The notes beneath the pieces were generated by a model that saw nothing but the letters and a program-made list of their open reading frames with translations, ran no database searches and was not told the origin of the DNA. A DNA stretch of 64,000 nt from JAICYJ01 sp963737445 (GTDB lineage Bacteria > Actinomycetota > Thermoleophilia > Gaiellales > JAICJC01): contig CAVTSO010000006.1 of NCBI GenBank assembly GCA_963737445.1, positions 76,017 to 140,016 on the forward strand, read 5' to 3'. Position numbers and translations under genes: made by a program. Positions 58,675 to 64,000 of the stretch are shown here, piece by piece. Within the stretch, counting starts at the first letter, position 1, and the number at the start of each line of letters is the position of its first letter.

Positions 58675-59060
58675 AGGTGCTCGCGCTCGACTACGGCCGA
58701 GCCCGCACAGGCGTTGCGGTGAGTGACTCCACCGGCACGCTGGCGCGGCCGCTGACGGTGGTGCGGAAGGCCGGGACCGCGGCCGGCATGCGGGCCGTGC
58801 TCGACAGGATCGCCGAAGAACAGCCGGAGCTGGTGGTGGTGGGCCTGCCGCTGACCCTGCGCGGGGAGCAGGGCGAGCAGGCGCGCGAGACGCTGGCGTT
58901 CGTCGAGCGCCTGCGAGGCGGCTGCCCAGTCCCCGTCGAGACGTACGACGAGCGCTTCACCACGACGCTGGCCGGGCGCACCACCGGCTCGAAGCACGGA
59001 GACGATGCGCTGGCCGCCGCCCACCTGCTCGAGGGGTACCTGACACGGCTCGCCGGCTGA
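58671..59060 (+). CDS. ruvX: Holliday-junction resolvase-like pre-16S rRNA nuclease
   Basis: 129 residues, RuvX/YqgF family (RNase H fold). Catalytic Asp in LALDYGRARTGVAVSD, and later VVVGLPLTLRG, ETYDERFTTTLAG, KHGDDALAAAHLLEGYL. In E. coli it finishes the 5' end of 16S rRNA. ATG 58671 overlaps alaS by 4 bp; mltG follows at once, its signal helix beginning inside the ruvX 3' end. Confidence 0.93.
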   Translation: MKVLALDYGRARTGVAVSDSTGTLARPLTVVRKAGTAAGMRAVLDRIAEEQPELVVVGLPLTLRGEQGEQARETLAFVERLRGGCPVPVETYDERFTTTLAGRTTGSKHGDDALAAAHLLEGYLTRLAG

Positions 59061-59077
59061 TCGCACTGGCCGTCCTG

Positions 59078-60031
59078 GTGGCGGCCATCCTGCTCGCCTA
59101 CGAGGGCGTGCGCCGCGTCCTGCCCGACTCCTCGAAGCCGGCGGCGGACCCGCATGGTCCCATGATCATGGTCGTGATCCCGAGCGGCACCGATGCCGAG
59201 GGCATCGGCAGCATCCTGCAGCAGGACGGCGTCGTCAGCGACGGCGGCCGCTTCCGGAACTACGCGAAGGAGCAGGGTCAGGGGTCGTCGTTCAAGGCCG
59301 GCCGCTACCAGTTCCGGGCGGGCACCGACTACGACGTCATCATCCACGCCCTGGACAACGGCGCCGTCCAGGTGCGGCTGACCAAGCTGGTGGTGCCGGA
59401 GGGGTTCCGAAACAGCGAGATCGCGGCGCGGGTGCCGACGGTCGGCATCTCGACGGCCGCCTACAACCACGCGCTCGCCCGCGCGAGGCCGCCGGCCGGG
59501 TTCGGCCACCCGCGCAGCATGGAAGGATTCCTGTTCCCGGCCACTTACCCGGTGCGGCTGCACGAGCGCGCGGCCACGCTGATCGCCCAGCAGGAGGGCG
59601 CCTTCCTGCAGGAGTTCTCGCAGGTGAACATGAGCTACGCGCGGTCGAAGAACCTGACCAACTACGACGTGCTCACGATCGCCTCGATGATCGAGCGTGA
59701 GGCGCGGGTGGACAAGGACCGGGCGCTGATCGCGGCCGTCATCTACAACCGGCTGCACCTGGGGATGACGCTCGGCATCGACGCCACGCTGCTCTACGAG
59801 TACGGCTCCTGGACGCACCAGCTGACCGACAGCGAGCTCGTGGCCAACACGCCGTACAACACGCGCGTGCGGCATGGACTGCCGCCGACGCCGATCTGCA
59901 ACCCGGGGCTGAAGTCGCTGCAGGCGGCCGCGCGCCCCGCGCACGTCGACTACCTCTACTACGTGGCAAAGCCGGACGGCAGCCACTACTTCACCAACAA
60001 CTACCAGGACTTCCTGAACCATGGCGGGTGA
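59078..60031 (+). CDS. mltG: endolytic transglycosylase MltG
   Basis: 317 residues from GTG 59078. It cuts new glycan strands and so ends peptidoglycan synthesis. N-terminal membrane helix, LysM-like part (IPSGTDAEGIGSILQQDGVV), then the YceG domain with the catalytic Glu in IASMIEREARVDKDRALIAA, IYNRLHLGMTLGIDAT, and YNTRVRHGLPPTPICNPG. The helix seems to begin upstream of 59078 (RRLIALAVLVAAILLAYEG), so the true start may be a non-standard codon inside the ruvX end. It overlaps aroE by 11 bp. Confidence 0.92.
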   Translation: MAAILLAYEGVRRVLPDSSKPAADPHGPMIMVVIPSGTDAEGIGSILQQDGVVSDGGRFRNYAKEQGQGSSFKAGRYQFRAGTDYDVIIHALDNGAVQVRLTKLVVPEGFRNSEIAARVPTVGISTAAYNHALARARPPAGFGHPRSMEGFLFPATYPVRLHERAATLIAQQEGAFLQEFSQVNMSYARSKNLTNYDVLTIASMIEREARVDKDRALIAAVIYNRLHLGMTLGIDATLLYEYGSWTHQLTDSELVANTPYNTRVRHGLPPTPICNPGLKSLQAAARPAHVDYLYYVAKPDGSHYFTNNYQDFLNHGG

Positions 60032-60845
60032 GCGACGGATCGGGGGCGGCACGCGGCTGGCGGGCGTGATCGGGTGGCCGGTCGAGCACTCCCGCTCGCC
60101 GCAGATGCACAACGCGGCCTACGCCGCGCTGGGCATGGACTGGGCCTACGTGGCGATGCCGGTCGAGCCGCTGCGGCTGGAACAGGCGCTGCGCGGGGCG
60201 GCGGCTCTCGGTTTTGCGGGAGTGAACGTCACCATCCCCCACAAGCAGGCGACCGCGGCGATCTGCGACGAGCTGTCGCCGGAGGCGCACCGGGCGGACT
60301 CGGCCAACACGGTGCTGATGCTGGACGGCGGGCGTCTGCGCGGCGAGACCACCGACGGCCAGGGCATGCTGGACGCGATCGGGGACCTGCCCGGGACGGG
60401 TGCCCTGGTGCTGGGCGCGGGCGGCGCGGCGCGGGCGGCGGTGGCGGCGCTGGCCGGTGCCGGCGCAGCGGTGACGGTGTCCGCCCGGCGCCGGGAGGCG
60501 GCCGAGCAGCTGGCACAGGAGCTGGGGGCCACGGCGACCGACTGGCCGGCTCGCGACGCGCCAGAGCTGATCGTGAACGCGACGCCGCTCGGGCAGGCCG
60601 GGGAGGCGGCCAGGTTGCCGCTCGATGCGGCGCTGCTGGACGGCCGAGTCGTGTGTGATCTGGCCTATCGCGGAGACGGCGCCGAGACGGGCTTGATCGC
60701 GGCCGCGCGGGAACGCGGCGCGCGTGCGGTGGACGGCCTCGAGGTGCTGGTGGGACAGGGAGCGCTGGCTTTCCGGCTGTTCACGGGCGCGGAGCCGCCG
60801 ATCGAGATCATGCGGGCCGCAGTGCGGAACGCCACAATCGCATAA
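60021..60845 (+). CDS. aroE: shikimate dehydrogenase
   Basis: 274 residues. Reduces dehydroshikimate to shikimate with NADPH. Seen: VIGWPVEHSRSPQMHNAAYA, the catalytic Lys in VNVTIPHKQAT, Asp in RGETTDGQGML, the NADP loop LVLGAGGAARAAVAAL and basic ARRREAAEQL. ATG 60021 lies inside the mltG end. aroC, the final step of chorismate synthesis, follows 3 kb later. Confidence 0.95.
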   Translation: MAGERRIGGGTRLAGVIGWPVEHSRSPQMHNAAYAALGMDWAYVAMPVEPLRLEQALRGAAALGFAGVNVTIPHKQATAAICDELSPEAHRADSANTVLMLDGGRLRGETTDGQGMLDAIGDLPGTGALVLGAGGAARAAVAALAGAGAAVTVSARRREAAEQLAQELGATATDWPARDAPELIVNATPLGQAGEAARLPLDAALLDGRVVCDLAYRGDGAETGLIAAARERGARAVDGLEVLVGQGALAFRLFTGAEPPIEIMRAAVRNATIA

Positions 60846-60854
60846 GCTTGGCGC

Positions 60855-61622
60855 GTGATCGCGCTCGTGACCGGTGCTTCAGGGGGGATCGGACTGGAGC
60901 TGGCGCGGCTGTTCGCCGGCGATGGCCATGACCTCGTGCTGGTAGCCCGAGGGGGCGAGCGGCTGGCCGTGGTCGCCCGCGAGCTGGAGGAACGCTTCCG
61001 GGTCGAGGTGCGGCCGATCCCGCGCGACCTGTCCAACCCGATCGCGCCGCTGTCGCTGTTCGACGAGTGCGGCGAGGTGGACTTCCTGGTCAACAACGCG
61101 GGGTTCGGGCACCGCGGGTCGTTCGCCGAGGAGGATCCCGCCATCCTCAGCGAGATGCTGCAGGTGAACGTGGCGGCGCTGACCCAGCTGACCCGGATGT
61201 TCCTGCCGGCGATGGTCGACCGCGGCTCGGGCCGGATCCTGAACGTCGCCTCCACGGCCGCGTTTCAGCCGGGGCCGCTGATGGCCGTCTACTACGCCAG
61301 CAAGGCCTACGTCCTGTCGTTCTCCGAGGCCATCCGGGCGGAGCTGGACGAGACCGGCGTGTCGGTCACGACGCTGTGCCCGGGGCCGACCCGCACGGCC
61401 TTCGTCGACCGGGCCGAGCTGTCACGCAACCGGTTCACGAGCTCGCGCGTGATGGAGCCGTTCGAGGTTGCCCGCGAAGGCTACGCCGGCATGATGGCGG
61501 GCCGGGCGGTGGTGATTCCCGGCAAGGTCAACCGCCTGGGAGCGGCCGGAGCACGGCTGGCGCCGCGATCGCTGGCGGCCGGCATCGCCCGTCGCATCCA
61601 CGAGGCCGACGAGCCGAGCTAG
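60855..61622 (+). CDS. SDR-family oxidoreductase (DltE-like)
   Basis: 255 residues. TGASGGIGLELARLFA (TGxxxGxG), DFLVNNAGFGHRG (NNAG), and the active site Ser-Tyr-Lys in LNVASTAAFQPGP and MAVYYASKAYV. The substrate is unknown; relatives reduce ketones or hydroxysteroids. GTG 60855 has TAAGCT (60843-60848) 6 nt upstream, whose TAA is the aroE stop. Its end overlaps the convergent peptidase gene by 4 bp. Confidence 0.83.
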   Translation: MIALVTGASGGIGLELARLFAGDGHDLVLVARGGERLAVVARELEERFRVEVRPIPRDLSNPIAPLSLFDECGEVDFLVNNAGFGHRGSFAEEDPAILSEMLQVNVAALTQLTRMFLPAMVDRGSGRILNVASTAAFQPGPLMAVYYASKAYVLSFSEAIRAELDETGVSVTTLCPGPTRTAFVDRAELSRNRFTSSRVMEPFEVAREGYAGMMAGRAVVIPGKVNRLGAAGARLAPRSLAAGIARRIHEADEPS

Positions 61623-62247
61623 AAGCCGATCAGGTGCCGCGACAAGGGCGGGCCCCAGAGCAGCGCGACCTCGGTGCCGAACGCCAGGAACGGGCCGAAC
61701 GGGAACGTGGCTTTGCGGGCCTTGGCGCCGAGCCGCAGCAGCAGGTACGCCGACAGGGCGGTGGACGCGATGAAGCCGAACAGCAGCGCCACGTACGCGT
61801 AGCGCCCGGTGCCGAGGCCGATCATCAGCGCCATCTTGACGTCGCCGAGGCCCATGCCGCGCGGCGAGATCAGCCAGGCCGTGCCCAGGAACAGGAAGCA
61901 GAGGATGCCGCTGATGGCGAACTCCGCGATCCGGTCGGGCTGCGCGATGCACGCCACCACGAACACCAGGACGGCGCCCGGGTAGTTGATCAGGTTGGGG
62001 ATGATGCGGTGGTTGATGTCGATCACCGACGCGGGCACGATCAGCGCAGTCAGAAGCAGCGCCGGCGCCAGTTGTGGCTCGATCCCGATCTCCACGTGAG
62101 CGCCGCGAACAGGCCGGCCATGAGCCCGGCCATGAGCCAGCGGCGCCGCACCGAGGGCGGCGTGCCCTCACCCAGGGGAAAGCGCTGGATCAGCCACTCG
62201 ATCGGCCACCCAAGCGCGAAACCCACCATGGGGACTGCGAACTCCAT
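61619..62247 (-). CDS. prepilin peptidase (A24), frameshifted near 62094
   Basis: About 209 residues when repaired. The N-terminal helices (MEFAVPMVGFALGWPIEWLI, WLMAGLMAGLFAAL) are read from ATG 62247; the rest from the frame that opens at 62095 (VEIGIEPQLAPALLLTALIV). Catalytic Asp pair: ASVIDINHRIIPN and GMGLGDVKMALM (GxGD). The N-methylase Cys pair of PilD is absent. Such peptidases cut the leader of pilins and Tad proteins; candidates in this window are at 28942 and 31263. One missing base explains the shift. Divergent from the DAO gene. Confidence 0.8.
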
Positions 62248-62292
62248 TCGGTAGCTATCGGCCAGGCCGGGCGCGGACTGTAGGCTGGCGCA

Positions 62293-63445
62293 GTGCCTGA
62301 CGTGATCGTGATCGGCGGCGGGATCATCGGCGCCACATCCGCGTGGCAGCTGGCCGAGCGCGGGGCCGATGTGCTGCTGCTCGAGCGCGGTCACCTGGCG
62401 TCGGGCGCCACCCGTCGCAGCCAGGGCCTGCTGCTCGAGCCCGAGGTCGATCCGATGCAGCCGCTGTTCGCGGAGTCCAACCGGCTTTACGACCAGCTCG
62501 CCGAAAGCGCCGATCTCGACCTGGCGCTCGACCGGGACCCGATCGGAACGCTGTTCCTGGCCACCAGCGAGGCTCAGCTGGAGCGCCTCGCCGAAAACGT
62601 GCCCGCCGACGGCCGGCTGCTCGACCGAGACGCGGTGCTCGAGGCCGAGCCGGGCCTGGCTCCCACCGTGTCGGGCGGGCTGCTGCTGCCCGGCGGCCGC
62701 CGCACCGATCCGGCCGCGCTGACGGCGGCGGCTGCGGAGATGGCGCGGCGGGCCGGTGCCGAGATCCGCTGCCACGTCGACGTCAAGCGGGTCTCCCCGG
62801 GCGCGGCCGTCACGGACGGCGGGTTCGAGCGGGCCGGGACGGTCGTACTCGCCGCGGGCGCGTGGTCGCGGCGGCTTGCGCACACGGCCGGCCACGAGCT
62901 GCTATCCGGCCGGTGCGGGGCTGGCTGGCGGTGACCGCGCCGGTGCCGCCGCTGCTCCGCCACGTGGTCTACGAGGCCGGCTACGCCCTGGCCCGAGGCC
63001 CACAGCCCGGCGAGCCGGTGCTGATGAGCGACCTCGCGGACGGCGACGTGGCCGTCTTCGGCACGCGCTCGGCCACCGCCATGACGGCGCACCAGAACGC
63101 CGACGGCTCGACCATGGTCGGCGCCACACGTGCCCCGGCGCTCCGCGAGGGCGACGAGAGCGCTGGCGCGCTGCGCGACATCGCCGCCCGCGTCTGCCAG
63201 CTGCTGCCGGCGATGGCGTCGATCGAGGTGGAGACCACCTGGAGCGGGCTGCGCCCGTTCACGCCCGACGAGCGCCCTACGTCGGCCACCTCGAGGACGG
63301 GCTGGCCGTGTGTGCCGGGCACTCGAGCAACGGCATCCTGGCCGGTGCCGGCTCCGGGCGGCTGGTGGCGGAGATGGTGCTCGGCACGGAGCCGTTCACG
63401 GACCCCGCGCCGTTTTCGCCCAGCCGGTCGCATGACGGCGATTAG
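62293..63445 (+). CDS. DAO-type FAD-dependent oxidoreductase, two frameshifts
   Basis: About 384 residues when repaired. FAD loop VIVIGGGIIGATSAWQLAER and SGATRRSQGLLLEPE at the N-terminus, then (after about 62905, next frame) PVRGWLAVTAPVPPLLRHVV and the long middle part, and (after about 63277, third frame) PYVGHLEDGLAVCAGHSSNG. Family: glycine oxidase/D-amino-acid dehydrogenase-like; substrate unknown. Both shifts fit one lost base in a C-rich context. GTG 62293 has TAGGCT (62281-62286) 6 nt upstream. The stop overlaps the GNAT gene by 14 bp. Confidence 0.8.
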
Positions 63446-63890
63446 GAGGGGGGCGGCCGGCGACGCGGCGGCGGCCGCCCAGATCACGAGCGCGGCCTAC
63501 CGCCCGTACATCGAGCGGATCGGCCGCGGGGGGGCTCCGATGGGCGCCGACTTCGACGCCCTGATCGGGGCCGGTGACGTCTGGGTGGCGACCGACCAGG
63601 ATCGCGTGGTGGGCGTGCTCGTGCTGCGGTTGCAGGAGACGGCGCTGCTGCTCGAGAGCGTCGCCGTCGACCCGGCCCACCAGGGGCGCGGGATCGGCCG
63701 CTCGCTGATCGATCATGCCGAGCAGGTCGCCCGCGACGCCGGGCTGGGCGCCGTCGACCTCTACACGAACGCGCGCATGACCGAGAACCTGCGGCTGTAT
63801 CCGTCGCTCGGATACGACCTCGTCGGTCGCCGGCGCGAGGACGGCTTCGACCGTGTGTTCTTCCGCAAGTCACTGGCGCCGGGCGGGTAG
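63432..63890 (+). CDS. GNAT N-acetyltransferase
   Basis: 152 residues. Acetyl-CoA loop VAVDPAHQGRGIGRSLIDHA (QxxGxG/A) with strand ALLLES, and a final YPSLGYDLVGRRREDGFDRV. The substrate is unknown. ATG 63432 starts inside the end of the oxidoreductase gene, in another frame, so the two are coupled. The stop TAG is also the start of the -10 hexamer before aroC. Confidence 0.85.
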   Translation: MTAIRRGAAGDAAAAAQITSAAYRPYIERIGRGGAPMGADFDALIGAGDVWVATDQDRVVGVLVLRLQETALLLESVAVDPAHQGRGIGRSLIDHAEQVARDAGLGAVDLYTNARMTENLRLYPSLGYDLVGRRREDGFDRVFFRKSLAPGG

Positions 63891-63901
63891 GCTCTCGGCC
63901 A

Positions 63902-64000
63902 ATGGAGCTCTCCTACGTCACAGCCGGCGAATCCCACGGCCCGGGGCTGACCGTCGTGGTCAGCGGCGTGCCGGCCGGCCTCGAGCTCGACCACGAGCTG
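63902..64000 (+). CDS. aroC: chorismate synthase, N-terminal part (continues beyond window)
   Basis: Only 33 residues are visible: MELSYVTAGESHGPGLTVVV and SGVPAGLEL, the start of AroC with the conserved His in GESHG. It makes chorismate from EPSP with FMN. ATG 63902 has TAGGCT (63888-63893) 8 nt upstream and no ribosome site. It belongs with aroE in the aromatic pathway. Confidence 0.93.
   Translation, partial: MELSYVTAGESHGPGLTVVVSGVPAGLELDHEL

Overview
The window is GC-rich DNA with dense coding, many GTG starts, and mostly intact housekeeping genes. The gene order hisS-aspS, iscS-mnmA, alaS-ruvX-mltG-aroE-(prepilin peptidase)-aroC points to Actinomycetota, most likely class Thermoleophilia (inference from gene order and style, not a database match). 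Many genes lack a Shine-Dalgarno site and instead have a TANNNT (-10-like) hexamer 6-9 nt before the start codon, which suggests leaderless transcription. Several core genes (lhgO, hutH, hisS, aspS, the prepilin peptidase, a DAO-type oxidoreductase) are broken by single frame changes. Because the breaks fall in essential genes, assembly error is the likeliest cause.

Layout. 1-12.9 kb: 3' end of gltX, a 2-hydroxyglutarate oxidase, an L,D-transpeptidase, tRNA-Glu(CTC), an IS110-type transposase wedged before an amidase, a GluQ-type synthetase, and a run of small secreted or lipoprotein genes. 12.9-16.6 kb: a coxS-coxL-coxM molybdenum hydroxylase operon of the form II type. 16.6-20.9 kb: an integrative element in tRNA-Gln(CTG), bounded by 44-bp direct repeats. 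It carries an ECF sigma factor with a plausible self-promoter, a decayed beta-propeller gene, an excisionase, a JAB-like protein cut off by an integrase fragment, and the tRNA rebuilt at its right edge.

20.9-34.5 kb: a lipoprotein, an HD-like phosphohydrolase, an SLH-NlpC/P60 hydrolase, a CPA2 antiporter, a heterodimeric ABC exporter, then a cluster with two PilZ proteins, a zinc-ribbon membrane protein and two proteins with pilin-like leaders, and an old-yellow-enzyme-type oxidoreductase. 34.6-37.9 kb: a WxL-like surface locus (two secreted beta proteins and a DUF916-like membrane protein) behind a long structured leader. 37.9-44.3 kb: histidine degradation (ftcD-hutH-hutU-SDR-hutI). 44.3-51.9 kb: membrane proteins, an MBL hydrolase, hisS, aspS and an MMPL transporter.

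52-64 kb: iscS followed by an IscU::MnmA fusion (a sulfur relay for tRNA thiolation), two small envelope-type genes, a response regulator paired with a divergent GroES, then alaS, ruvX, mltG, aroE, an SDR, a prepilin peptidase, a DAO oxidoreductase, a GNAT, and the start of aroC at the window edge. In this last block several downstream genes appear to have a -10 hexamer that begins with the stop codon of the gene before.
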